This document shows positions 43,940 to 55,457 of a DNA stretch of 64,000 nucleotides, one piece after another. The DNA lies in NCBI GenBank assembly GCA_958450365.1, contig CAUEEP010000724.1:831001-895000 (forward strand). Direction: 5' to 3'. The position numbers and the translations under genes are program-made. The notes under the pieces are model-generated. The model saw only the letters and a program-made list of their open reading frames with translations. It had not been told where the DNA came from and searched no databases. How positions within the stretch are numbered: position 1 is the first letter of the stretch; the number at the start of each line of letters is the position of its first letter. Source of the DNA: Mesorhabditis belari. Lineage: Eukaryota > Nematoda > Chromadorea > Rhabditida > Rhabditidae.

Positions 43940-45397
43940 ATGAAGTGGAGAAAGGGTGACGTTGTGATGGTTGATTGGAAGGGCTGTTTCTACAAGGCCA
44001 AGATCATCGGTGTTACCGAAAGTGACGGCGAGACTCATTACAAGATCCATTACGATGTAGGGATTTAGTATTTTTTTGGAATTTGAGTAGGCCTGTTTAT
44101 CCGTACTTGCATAAAATGATAATGAACCTGTCAATAGCATTGGATAATCTTTTTAATTTAGAGCTGGTCTTCAAAGTGGGATCAAGTCATTCCGGAAAGC
44201 GAGACGGATAAATGGGAAGCATTTACTGCAGAAGCTCAGGAAGCTGCAAGGGTAAATTTAATTTTGGTGTTTAGTTCTAGAGTTTTTTAGAAGCAAATCA
44301 AGGGCTTGAAGACTCGAACCAAAGGGCGTAAGCGACATGCTGCAGACGGTGGCGAAAGCGATGCAACTCCATTTGCGCCGAAGAAGAAAGCAACTATGAA
44401 AGACGCAACGGAACAAACAGTATTTGAGATTTTTCAGCTAGGAGTAAATCGGTAATTTAGTCTCGGCTTGATTTGACTCGAACCAAAGGGCGTAAGCGAC
44501 ATGCTGCAGACGGTGGCGAAAGCGATGCAACTCCATTTGCGCCGAAGAAGAAAGCAACTATGAAAGACGCAACGGAACAAACAGTATTTGAGATTTTTCA
44601 GCTAGGAGTAAATTGGTAATTTAGTCTCGGGCTTGATTTCCCAGAAACACTTAAAAACATCTTGTGTGCGGATTACGATAAAATGACAAGCTTGGGACTC
44701 TACGTAGCAATGCCGACAAAAGTCACCGTCCGTCAGATCATCCAAGAGTTTTGTGCCAAGATCGCAGCTTCGGATGAAGAAGAGATGACGGTTGGATTGA
44801 TAATTTTGTTAGTTTTATTTAATGTTTAGGTTGAAGTTCAATATGTAAATGGGAAGAAGGTCACTGAAAAAACAACCAAGCACGAATTCACTGCTTTTGC
44901 GCACATGGTGGAGCATTTGCTCAACTCGATGTTCACGTGTGTTTTATTTTCAAATACTTTACGATAACTTTTTTAGCAGGTGCCTCTGTGTTGATCAGGA
45001 CAAACAGCAAGTCCAGCGACTTGGGGATGAACTTTTGAAGATGAACAAGGGCGATAACGACGATTTGATGAAGCCATTCGTGCCTTCTGAGTGGGTCATA
45101 TTTTATTGAGTTCTTGTAACATTTTATCAGGCATTTCGGTGTTGTGTATCTGCTTCGTCTCTTCGTGAAGATCCACGGTGATTCCGATTTCATCGATGCA
45201 TGTGATCGCTACAGCTTTGTCAAGTACGTTTCATAGATTAGAAAGTGTTGTCACTCAATTAATTCGAAATCCTTCACACAATTTTCTATTCTAGGCACAG
45301 CTCTGACTTTATGAAACATTTGCTCGACAATATTGGTAATTACTACGACAAAGATGCCTACAACGAGACTGACCGTTCCGATCGTTCGGCTGCCTAA
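43940..45397 (+). CDS. mrg-1: MRG15/MORF4L1-type chromo-MRG domain protein
   Basis: Exons: 43940-44056, 44162-44251, 44291-44419, 44461-44583, 44625-44790, 44830-44936, 44980-45090, 45131-45223, 45295-45397. The N-terminus is a chromo/Tudor-like barrel (MKWRKGDVVMVDWKG, HYKIHYD joined to SWSSKWDQVIPES), followed by a basic linker (FAPKKKATMKD) and an MRG domain (LDFPETLKNILCADYD, KHEFTAFAHMVEHL, GVVYLLRLFVKI), ending RSDRSAA. MRG proteins read methylated H3K36 and scaffold NuA4-type acetyltransferase and Sin3-type deacetylase complexes. Introns are only 39-105 bp. Oddity: a 164-bp unit containing most of the linker exon plus its intron is present twice in tandem (from 44311 and 44475). The first copy reads on in frame, but the second has one extra G (TCTCGGGCTTG at 44625), which shifts the reading frame entering the MRG domain. 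This is either a real frameshift or an assembly error. The frame on both sides is otherwise open. Confidence 0.85.
44311..44638 (+). repeat. Two 164-bp tandem copies inside the MRG gene
   Basis: Copies start at 44311 and 44475 with GACTCGAACCAAAGGGCG and differ only by C/T (in GTAAATCGG against GTAAATTGG) and one G near the end. Each includes a linker exon and a 41-bp intron. Confidence 0.9.
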
Positions 45398-45519
45398 ATG
45401 ACTTGTCACAAGAATTTTGTTGTTTACTCGTTTGTTATCGTTAAATTTTATCATGTTTGGTTTGTTCGTTAATTAGGCCGCTTTGTGCCAACGTTTACGC
45501 ATTTTGAGTTCTTTCATTG

Positions 45520-45525
45520 AATAAA
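45520..45525 (+). terminator. AATAAA polyadenylation signal of the MRG gene
   Basis: A canonical AATAAA lies about 120 bp after the MRG stop codon, on the same strand, in AT-rich sequence with no competing signal closer. Confidence 0.6.
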
Positions 45526-45569
45526 GAAGTTTGCAGTAAAAAAGTAAAGTGACTTGACATGCCTTGGGA

Positions 45570-45772
45570 GAAAAGGGTGGGTTGGTTGCTGCGTCGTGGT
45601 CGGAAAGACTGTTGTAGCCTATGTTTCGTATTTTATGCTTGTTGGCTTCTTGTGCAGTTCAATGAAGAATTTGGCGATTTTATTCTTGAACATTAGCACG
45701 ACGTCCCCTTGGAAGCGGCAAGTCACAATCTCTTTGCTCGGATTTCAGAACCAAATAAATCGTGACCATTCT
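45570..45772 (-). CDS. Uncertain short coding stretch
   Basis: On the minus strand TTTCTTTACAG is followed at once by ATG and the frame MVTIYLVLKSEQRDCD, which stops after 29 codons. A second overlapping frame (EIVTCRFQGDVVLMF, FFIELHKKPTSIKY) stays open to a TAG near 45628. Both look protein-like, but no splice model joins them. No family is recognised. Confidence 0.2.
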
Positions 45773-45889
45773 GTAAAGAAATCAAGATCAAAAAGATCAA
45801 AATGTAAAGTTTAAACTTTTAAACACATAAGATAGTTTATTTATTTTTCAATCAAGCATAAAAGGTTAAAGCAACGGCCTTGATAAGAG

Positions 45890-46295
45890 GCAGATTCTAG
45901 ACATAGACACTATAAACTACAAAAACGACGAACTGTAACGCTACAAACGCTTCTAACTTGCGTCAAATCTGCCGGACCGACATGATCTATAGCTCAAAAA
46001 TAGAGAATTTCAAGGGCTTTCGAATGAACACCCAAAAATATTAATGCTAAAGAAAGTTACAGTGGTTTGTAGCCTGACTCTTGCAGCGCGTAGTCGAAGC
46101 GATCGACTCAGGCTACAAACCACTGTAACTTTCTTTAGCATTAATATTTTTGGGTGTGCTTTAGTTCATTCGAAAGCTCTTGAAATTCTCTATTTTCTGA
46201 GCTATAGATCATGTAAATCCGGGAGATTTGAAGCCAGTTAGAAGCGTTTGTAGTTTACGTTTGTAGTTTGTTGTGCCCATGTCTACCAGATTCGG
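45890..46295. repeat. 400-bp palindrome between the MRG and receptor genes
   Basis: AAAGTTACAGTGGTTTGTAG on the left pairs with CTACAAACCACTGTAACTTT on the right. Inner arms of about 60 bp are perfect and outer arms diverge. The loop is about 35 bases. Confidence 0.85.
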
Positions 46296-46355
46296 AATAA
46301 ATGACCTATAGTCGTAAAAATAGCTTTCAATACTTCAGCTACGCAAAGCTACCAG

Positions 46356-49300
46356 CTACGGGATCATCCCTAGCATCTTTAGAATCATAAAGATCTCTAT
46401 AAAGCAAAGAACGAACCCCTGAAAGCACTGGCCGCCGGCGTAGGCGAGGAAATTGCCAACTTGATTGAATATAGTAGCGCACAACGGCCAACTCTTCAAG
46501 AACGCCCAATAGATAAATGGATTGATCAAATAGATGACGGTTAGCGGTACGGTGTTCGCGATAATCTGATATTGATTATCAGTTGAAGTTTGGTGCCAAC
46601 GATGTTCACCTGTGCCAAAAGGAAACGCTCGCTAGCATTGTTCACGTTCACCTTTATCCGCTGAAAGTTCCTCTTTTGAATCTGGTCTCAAAATACTTTT
46701 GCTTTTTAGTTTAAGAATGATTTTGATCATTATTAATGTTTATTCATACCCAATTAACCCACAAGGAGTCATCAGAAATGAGTTTCGCTCCACTTTTTGG
46801 CAAACTGCTTACAACGGAACCCCTCCCGTTCGGAATAATCTTCCGGCAGTTCATTTTTTGCAATCCAACAACGGCTATAAAGAGCTCAACAGCTCAACAA
46901 ATCTAAAGGAAAACAAAATTCAGGCTGGAAAAAGATTCTTGCTAATATCTGTTCATTGCTAATATTCGTTCATTGCTAATATCAAATTTCCAGGTGATCT
47001 GCAAGGATTGGACATTGCAATGTCCAATGCATTGGACAATGTTGGCCGTCCTTGCTTTCAATGCTAATCGAAAAGCTGAACTCAATGGGCAGTGCCTACA
47101 GATACTTTTCTAAATCAAAAGGTGCTTTCACAGGCAGAAAATGGGTCCAATTGATGAAGGATGGAAGAGAAAAAGTGAATGAGGCTCTTGAAAGAAAAAA
47201 GAAGAAGAAAAGAAACGGACCTAACGCACCAGGAAAGGAAGACCTACGGATCTAACGGACCAGGAAATCTACGAGATGAAAATCTAGATGATGAGTGAGA
47301 AGCAATGTGTGAGAAATTTAGAGAGATTTTGAACTTGAGTGATGTTGATAAAGATGATGAGTAATTTTTGATGTATGGTTATATTAAGAGTTTAAATTAT
47401 TCCTTTGTACATATTTTATGGTTTTTCTGTTTGTTTTGTTAATGTTATTTGTTATTTATGAGTTATTTTTGGTGTCTATTTAATGTTAATGTTGATGGCG
47501 ATCTCTAAAGAAAGCTCAAGAACTTTCGGGATTCAAATGAATTTTGCCAATTCATTTTTATCATTTCTAGCAATAAATCTAACAAATAAACACGAAATAA
47601 ATTAATTTTCTAGAAAATTTTTTTTAGCGAGAATAGGCCACGATTATTACCCCTTCTATTAGCCAAGAACTCAATTTTTGAGGAATTTTGAGGCAAAACG
47701 TTTTTCCTCACATCCTCTTTTGCTTTTCTAATCATTTTATGTAACGTTCGATAGCTCGCATCGCAGCTCGAGCAGCTCGCATCGCAGCTCGCATCCCAGC
47801 TCGAGCAGCTTGCATAAATTTCATATGATTTGAATGATCGTATTCGACTATTTTTCTCGCTGCAACATTCATTTTAGAAATCGTCCTCTACTTCGATATC
47901 ACACCATTCCTAAATTCCTCGAGAATTGGATTGTTTAGCTAATCCCTTTCTTAGGTTAACCCTAAGCGCTATTTTTCTTCCAAATAGTCGAGCAATCATC
48001 TAGAAATTCGATATTAGCAATGAATAGATATTAGCAAAAAAGTTTTGATAGTCGTTTTGATAGCCTGAATTTTTGATTGCCTTTTGGTTTAATATGTGCT
48101 AAGGTTAACAGTCGTTGAAGTCGGTTAACAGTCGTCTTTATAGCTGTCGTTGAACTGCTAAAAGTTTGCGATTATTCCAAAAAATGACAAGAACAATTTT
48201 CTCGTTTTTTTTCTTTGATCTGGATATCACACTAGAATTCTTATGATTCAAATTTTAGATTTTCAGCAAAACCTTTTTCCCTTATCGTGTGCAGATGATG
48301 ATGCCTTATCTTGTACCTTATCTTCGCCCCTTTTTGGGTGAGAGGTCCACGATATTTCTCTTGAATCAATAATTCTAGGATCCATCCAAAAAAACTCTAC
48401 CATCATCTTGTGAATGAGCATGAAATCGAGTGGAATCGTCGCTGCTACGATCACCATTCGGGCGTCAACTGCACAGGAGATTATTAGGGAAACAATGATG
48501 AGAAAACAAACTCCATTGCGTGAGAAATGCTTTCAAACAATAGCCGATAACAATCGGGAGACCGATCTGTAGCCAGGCGTGTTTCTGGACACGTTGATAC
48601 CAGAAACCATTAAAGGAGAGCGCCAAGAAACGGTTCAATGATAGGGCTAAAATGTTGGACCGAAGTTTGATCGTCTCTATTTACAGTATACGTTCGATGG
48701 ACTTAGATACAATTAAAGTATTAGTGAACCGACTATTGTAGTAATCCTGGTAATTTGAATTTGAATTTCAAGGGCCTGTCAAGTTTTAAGTTTCCCGGTT
48801 CTGGGAAAACATTTTATCCTAAATACATGGAAAAGCTAGAAATACCGATTTGCAAGAAACCCGAGATGAAGGTCAAATGTTGAAAGATGTACGCTGTTCC
48901 CAAACTATTGATCTGCTTGAGTAGATCATTACAGGTGAGCGATGGAAAGCTGAAATAACTTTGTTTTGTGTATGTAGATGATCTATAGATGTTATGTATA
49001 TGTTCGATCTAGAATGATTCTAGATCGGACGTCTGATTTAGAGTGATCGGCTTGATTCTAGATTGGACGTTTGACCTTACTTTACTCTAGATCGGACGAT
49101 CTAGAATCATAGGACGATCTAGAATCATCGGACGATCTAGAATCATCGGAGGATCTAGAATCATCGGACGTCTGATTTAGAGTGATCAGCTTGATTCTAG
49201 ATCGTCCGATGAGTCTAAATCGTCCGATGAGTCTAAATCGTCCGATGAGTCTAAATCGTCCGATGGCAAATCGTCCGATGGCAAAACGAGAGCTAAACGT

Positions 49301-52300
49301 CCATAGCCCAAACCGAGAGCCAAATCGTCCGAGGCAAATCGCGAGACAAAGAGCAACGACCCGATCGAAGTCTAAATCGTCCGATGAGTCTAAATCGTCC
49401 GATGAGTCTAAATCGTCCGATGAGTCTAAATCGTCCGATGATTCTAAATCGTCCGACGATTCTAGATCGTCCGATGATTCTAGATCGTCCGATGATTCTA
49501 GATCGTCCGATGACTCTAGATCGTCCGATCTAGAGTAAAGTAAGGTCAAACGTCCAATCTAGAATCAAGCCGATCACTCTAAATCAGACGTCCGATCCAG
49601 ACTTAGATTTAGAGTGATCGGCTTGATTCTAGATCGAACGTATCTAGAATCAAGATCAGTCAAGATCAGATCAAGGTCAGTAAGCTCTAGAATCAGTCTA
49701 GATCGGACCTAACATATATGTAGATGATCTAAACTAGTAGGACGTCCTAATTGAGCCCTTCAACTAGTCAAGAACCCCATGCTTCCTCGAGAAATTTTAA
49801 CAATTCGTGTCCTGACTCGAGGCTTGGATCTTTTTCCGGCTCCACATTTGCATTCTCCTCATGCTCTCGATTTTTCAAGAAATCCAAGAAATTGGCTACG
49901 GTAGTGCTACCAAATTAGTGCATTTTATTAGTTGTGTTTTTCTATTACGAACTGCTCTTCTATTAGTGACTGCGAAATAATAGAGAAATAATAGACCTTT
50001 TTAATCGTTTACGTGGCAACAAATTTGTTAAAGGATTCTGTCGTAAAACTTACCAGTTTAAGGGTAGTTTGCAGAGTTTGGGATTAAGAATCCGAACTTA
50101 AAGGCTTAAGAAATAAAGAACTAATCCAATCTATGTAGATGAATCCACTATAAGGGCTCTCTTCAGTATAGGATTTTGTAATGTAAATGTAATGGAACTC
50201 ACTAGGGTGAGAGAATACAATAGTAAGCGACGGTGCACGCCAATGCGTGCAGTCCCCGAGCAATCGAATCGGTGAACAGCAAAAGGCGAATGATCCGCGA
50301 TAAACGCCGACTTTTCCAGCACAAACACGTTCCGGTGAGGTTCACGAAAGTCGAGACTATCGACACCTGAAAAGGAAAACCCTATACGTTACTATATATG
50401 GTGTTTTGAGTATTAAAAAAGCTCGACATGAGAACCGACCACAAATGCGGCCATCCGATTCGTGGCAAGGAGACCGGAGAATTGACCCGAATGGCCGACG
50501 AACTTATCTACATCCTTGATGTTTGGCAGACAGAAATAGATGACGAGCAGGGCGGCTGAAAAGTGCTCAGTTTTACAGCTAATAGCTAACAGCTACTAGC
50601 TGTAATGATAGACTGGCAAGCATTTTTCAAAAAAACATTTTGAGGCGGCGCACTAAAATGCACTAAGTACCGTAATCTGCCTTTCTGCGCAAAAATCATT
50701 TTTTTGCAACTATTCTTATTCTATTTTTTGTTGTTTCTGCTGAAAACTTTGTCTTCTACCGATGCTGCCACTTCTACCGATGCTGCGACTTCTACCGATG
50801 CTGCGACTTCTGCCGATGCTGCGACTTCTACCGATGCTGCGACTTTTAAACCAAAGTTAAATTGCTTTTCTTTTATTGAATAGATTTATTGAATAGATCG
50901 CTTTGTTTTGTCATTTTTTTTCAGGTAGATGGAAGACTTTCAATGTCTGGCATCAATTTGATCAATCAACAATTTTATCAATCAACATACAGTACTGGAC
51001 AATGAAATATCATATTTGAAAAACGATCGTCACTTTCGCGCGTCTGTATCCCATCTTGTACGCGCTGAGATGCGTCAAAAAATACCCGTATTTCTAAATA
51101 TTAATTGTGCAGCTTAATTGCCCTTGAAAGCCCTTGAAGCCCTTGAAAAGAGCTTTCAGAAAATGTATAACACTAATAGTTTAAACTCAAAGACAAGGGA
51201 GTTACAGACGCGCGAAAGTAAAGAACGTTTTCCAAATATGATATTTCACTGTCCAGTACTGTATAAAGAAACAACAACAACAAAAAACAACAGCAATGCA
51301 ATGTTTTTAATGAAACTTTGAAAATAAATTAGAATTGTTCGAACTAATCACTATTTTCCTTATGCTATAATAGAATTTTCTAAAAAAATGGGGCGTTGAG
51401 CGTGGCAAAATAAAATTGCTGAACTCAATGGTTGAATGCTTTCGCATGAAGTGTTTTCAAAAATTTCCTTTTCGACAGAAATAGTTTTCCACCTTGCACG
51501 AAAACTTTACCCTGAAAAATATTTTAAAGTAGAGGTCAGTTTTGAGAAATAAAACGATAAATAAATAAAAAGTTGAACTCTATAGTAAAATCCTGCTTTA
51601 AAAACAATTTAGAAAGCAAAACTACAAGTAGAAATTGCGCAAATGTAAGAAAAAATCGCTAAAGTTGCAAAACAAAATGATTTTTGCGCAGAAAGGCGCA
51701 TCACGGTATTTAGTGCATTTTAGTGCGCGGCCCCAAAATGTTTTCTCGGAAAATGCTTACCAGTTTATAATAGTTTCGAACGGAAACCAAAATGGTCGAC
51801 ACAAACTGGGGACAAGTATCTGGCAGATTGCTTACCAGGTCTGCCAGACTGCTTACCAGACTGCTTACCAGGCTTACCAGACTGCTTATCAGACTGCTTA
51901 TCAGTCTATTCTATAAAGCAAACCATAAATAGACAGAAAACCCTCTGATTGGTGATGCTAACTTTGTATAATTTGGATTGATGGGTATTGAGCTCTTTTC
52001 GGAAGAACCCCAAAAACTTTTAAGGAAATCTGAGGGGTCTTTTATGGCGACAGTTTGCGACAACCAGACAATTTGCAAGTAAATACAATCAAAAATCGAT
52101 TTAATGATTCGCAAGGATCGATTTTGAACGAATCAATTCACGATCGTCGCTTGAAATCGTTAAATCGAATCATTTTGATAAATTTATCTACAAAAAGAAC
52201 TCATAAAAACCAAGCTATCATAAAATAAAGTAAAGCCTATCGGTTAAAGAAGTTTGCCTCTTAGCAAACAAATTTTGTGTCTAAAAAATCGAAAACCTAA

Positions 52301-52885
52301 ACAGCATTAACCACTTTTGCATCGGTTTTTATATTTTGCTCAATTTTTTGTAAATATCTTCAAATTCCAATAGAGATCTGCCGCATTTTTAGCTGAAAAT
52401 CGAAAATCAAATGCACATTTCACATTGCTAAATTTCGGAAATCGTTAAATCGAATGCAAATTTTTGAATAGAACGCAAATTTCACATCGTTAAATCGAGG
52501 AAATCATTAAACTGAGAGTCGTTAAATCGATAATTGACTCTACGCGTAAGCTCTAAACATATTTTCTGATCAGAAGGCCCCTAGGGGGCACGGCGCATAG
52601 TTGGGAGTGCGCAGAAGCTATTAATAAACGAAAAAGAGCTAGAGTTCCAAAGTATGCTACCTATGGTTGTTTGTCGCTCGGGTATCGTGCACGTTCTCTG
52701 ATAGTAAGAGGTGACACAAAAATCCCCTAGTCTCTCATAGTCTCAATGGAGGAAAACTTACAGTTAATGGTGAAGAACAAGAGAAGAACGATGAGGAATT
52801 CCCTCCAAAAACTGAGCGTTTTCCTCGTTCCTTCGCTGATAGTGACCAGCTTAAATTGATTCGGTGATACCACGCGTCGAGGCAT
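46356..52885 (-). CDS. Seven-transmembrane (rhodopsin-like) receptor
   Basis: Exons read on the minus strand: 52885-52762, 50555-50440, 50366-50203, 48949-48846, 48646-48512, 48468-48317 and 46565-46356. Joins hold frame. The start codon opens MPRRVVSPNQFKL, followed by a signal-anchor helix (FLIVLLLFFTINSALLVIYF) and a short ectodomain. Then come TM1 with its Asn (STFVNLTGTCLCW), TM2 with its Asp (RLLLFTDSIARGL), TM3 ending in NRFLALSF (equivalent of DRY), TM4, TM5 (MVIVAATIPLDFML) and a terminal TM7 with the NPxxY signature (YLINPFIYWAFL), ending at TAG. No TM6 exon was found, so one exon between 48317 and 46565 may be missed, or the receptor is degenerate. Exon 46565 may alternatively begin at the AG near 46609. 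Features match a nematode-type chemoreceptor or peptide-receptor GPCR; the ligand cannot be told. The introns hold a MITE at 50988, small arrays and a 640-bp palindromic array at 49005. Confidence 0.6.
46717..47255 (+). CDS. Possible small two-exon gene inside the receptor intron region
   Basis: An ATG at 46717 sits 8 bases after GCTTTTTAG, a strong acceptor. It opens a reading frame starting MILIIINVYSYPINPQG, with a hydrophobic start and 82 further residues. A second open stretch, about 47050-47255, is Lys-rich (ERKKKKKRN) and starts MLSMLIEKLNSMGSAY. I could not find a donor and acceptor pair that joins the two in frame, so this is either a real gene with an intron I misread or two chance frames. 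Confidence 0.25.
47256..48316. other. Long intron of the seven-transmembrane receptor, mostly unassigned
   Basis: AT-rich DNA with a small GCAGCTCGCATC repeat at 47757-47812 and nothing else recognised. A missing TM6 exon could be here. Confidence 0.35.
49005..49640. repeat. Palindromic 18-bp ATTCTAGATCGTCCGATG array
   Basis: Left units (CGGACGATCTAGAATCAT) and right units (GATGATTCTAGATCGTCC) are reverse complements. The flanks GACGTTTGACCTTACTTTACT and complement also pair, making one large inverted array of about 640 bp. It is open on both strands (SSDDLE and SSDDSR repeats). It lies in a receptor intron. Confidence 0.9.
50755..50850. repeat. 18-bp GACTTCTACCGATGCTGC array
   Basis: Five units in the receptor intron 50556-52761. 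Confidence 0.9.
50988..51263. mobile_element. Tc1-type MITE, complete
   Basis: Ends TACAGTACTGGACAATGAAA and the complementary CACTGTCCAGTACTGTA enclose 276 bp; arms of about 60 bp. A solo end is at 17175. Confidence 0.85.
51835..51912. repeat. ~10/20-bp CAGACTGCTTACCAG repeat
   Basis: Short array in the receptor intron. Confidence 0.8.
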
Positions 52886-53289
52886 CAATCCTCACTGGAA
52901 ACACAGTTTTTAAGAAAACCGAGCACAACAAATTAGAGTGTTCCCAGTGGAATAGAAAAATTTTGACGTAATTTGACATAATTTTAAAGGCAGTCGAATT
53001 TTTACGATTTTTTTTGAAAATATTGAATATCCAATAAAATTGTCTTTTAAACATCATTACTATCATAATTTTACATGTATAACTGGAAAAATCCAGGAGA
53101 TGATAATTGGAACTTTTAAAGAAAAACCAAATTTATTCAAAAAGTGCCTCTGGCAAGTGGTCATAATTTTAAAGGCATTTTAAAGGCACAATTTTACCTT
53201 AAATCATTTATTTTGTACTTTTAATGCATCTTTTTTCATTTTTTAAATGCTTACATGTCATCTTTTAGATATGGATAAAGGAATTGCTG

Positions 53290-53620
53290 GATTGCTCAGC
53301 CAAGTAGCTCAGCCAAGTAGCTCAGCCAATGAAGCTCAGCCAATGAAGCTCAGCCAATGAAGCTCAGCCAATGAAGCTCAGACAATGAAGCTCAGCCAAT
53401 GAAGCTCAGACAATGAAGCTCAGACAATGAAGCTCAGACAATGAAGCTCAGACAATGAAGCTCAGCCAATGAAGCTCAGCCAATGAAGCTCAGCCAATGA
53501 AGCTCAGCCAATGAAGCTCAGCCAATGAAGCTCAGACAATGAAGCTCAGACAATGAAGCTCAGACAATGAAGCTCAGACAATGAAGCTCAGACAATGAAG
53601 CTCAGACAATGAAGCTCTAT
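53290..53620. repeat. 14-bp CTCAGCCAATGAAG array, 24 units
   Basis: Units carry either GCC or GAC and the two types occur in blocks, which suggests block duplications. It is intergenic, upstream of the seven-transmembrane receptor. Confidence 0.95.
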
Positions 53621-53775
53621 TTAGGTAGTAGAAAGCCGAGATTTTCTATAAGATCAAAATAGAAGTAATAAAAATTCAAAATCAATAAACTACAACAATC
53701 AAGCCCAAACCGTTTTGAATGACTTTCGAAAAGTCAAAAAACCTTTTTAAAGCCTTGATAATAATTATCGTCAAA

Positions 53776-54355
53776 GCTAGCAATTAACAACGCAATTTGG
53801 TCTTCCAAACTACGGGTTGCGCATAGACATAAAAAAACGCTACTGCAAATGCTCGATGCTCAGAAGAAGTTGTCTGTTGTTGCTTAAATGAACATTTACT
53901 TCCTCTAATAACCCTAGTTACCTTTCAGAAGAGATACAATAAGGTTAAAAGCAAAAAAAAAGCACTTTTCTTTAAAACACTTTTCATCATTTGGTAGTTT
54001 GAACCGGGAAATAGCTGTTCGATTATCACACCTGACAATTTTAGTTCATTTATTAGGTTAAACTGAATGGATTGATCGAACTGTCCCGAATTTTATTTCT
54101 TAAATTTTTAAAAAAAAAAAAGACAAAAAAAAAAAAGGAAAAAAAAAAAAGATGGGAGAGATATTTGATCGAAATGATCCATGAGTTCAATGAGAGACAG
54201 GAAGCTAGCAATTAACAACGCAATTTGGTCTTCCAAACTACGGGTTGCGCATAGACATAAAAAAACGCTACTGCAAATGCTCGATGCTCAAAAGAAGTTG
54301 TCTGTTGTTGCTTAAATGGACATTTATTTCCTCTAATAAGCCTAGTTATCTTTCA
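53776..54355. repeat. 153-bp direct repeat pair
   Basis: GCTAGCAATTAACAACGCAA starts copies at 53776-53928 and 54203-54355, which are about 95% identical by eye and have the same length. The spacer holds a poly-A-rich tract at 54105-54150. Confidence 0.85.
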
Positions 54356-54406
54356 AAGATCAAATAAGGACAGAGATCAAATAAGGACAAAAGTGAAAAA
54401 AAAATG

Positions 54407-55291
54407 TGGCTGACGATGAGATCCAGTGGGGGATTTGAGTGTTGAGCTTCTGCAAAAGCTTGGAAACCGTAAAATAGTCATCAACTCAGCTCGCCAGGGG
54501 TGCACTTAGAGAAAATACGGCATGCGACTTTGACCCCTTTCTTCTACGGAAACCTATTTTTGTGGAAGATGGAAAAAAGATAGAACATAAAAAGTTAGGA
54601 GTATAGCGAAATTTCTAGAAAAATTCATCACATCGTTTTCTTTATATTTCTCTTCGATGAATTTCGATTAACTAAAAATAAATGAGAATTTACTTGCGAA
54701 TTTGCATAAAAGATCAAAATTTGTTTTAAAAAAAAGCTAAAATTAAACACTCTTTTTTAACTTTTCCTTTTTTAGCTAACCAACATTTGTGCACAAACAG
54801 TGATAAAGCTAAACGCTTGTGACTTCGATGCCTTAAGCAACGTACCCCGAAGAGCAGCTGCTTAATGACAGCTAGATACTAGATTCAAAATGTTATTTTG
54901 GATCTGTACTGGACCTGTTTCTGATCATGTTCTGCAACGATTCCGACCTGCTACAAAATGCAAGAATGAATCTGGTCCTTTGAAAATGCTTGGCTTAATC
55001 TAATCTTAATCTATTAGATTGGCAACTTGAAAGTTGGTATACTTTTTCGTATTTTCCATAAAACATATTTAATACGCCAATTGAATTAGACTTCTCTGAA
55101 TAAAAGTTATATATTGTCTAATTTAAGGCATGCTTAAGCAAATTTGGGTAACTTTTGAAATGAATTCGAGCAGAAGTTCAAGTTTTTCTGGCTGACGATG
55201 AGATCTGGTTGGGGGATTTGAGTGTTGAGCTTCTGCAAAAGCTTGAAAACCGTAAAATAGGCATCAACTCGGCTCCCCCGGGTGCACTACT
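54407..55291. repeat. ~103-bp direct repeat pair
   Basis: TGGCTGACGATGAGATC starts copies at 54407-54510 and 55189-55291, sharing GGGGGATTTGAGTGTTGAGC and CTCAG/CTCGG-type changes. No coding capacity. Confidence 0.8.
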
Positions 55292-55457
55292 ATTAGAGAG
55301 AATTTAGCATTTAGTATTTAGCAAAAAAAATCAGAACCATCATGCCGATGTAAAATGAGATCGTTAGTCTGTACTAGAGTGAACCTTTTCGATAAAGTGT
55401 GTCATAGAAAATGTTACAGTAAAAATAGTGCAATCCTTTGTTGTTTTTCAAGATATA

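Noticed and set aside
49082..49549. SSDDLE and SSDDSR repeat proteins on both strands
   Set aside because: Both come from the palindromic 18-bp array; symmetric openness argues against coding.
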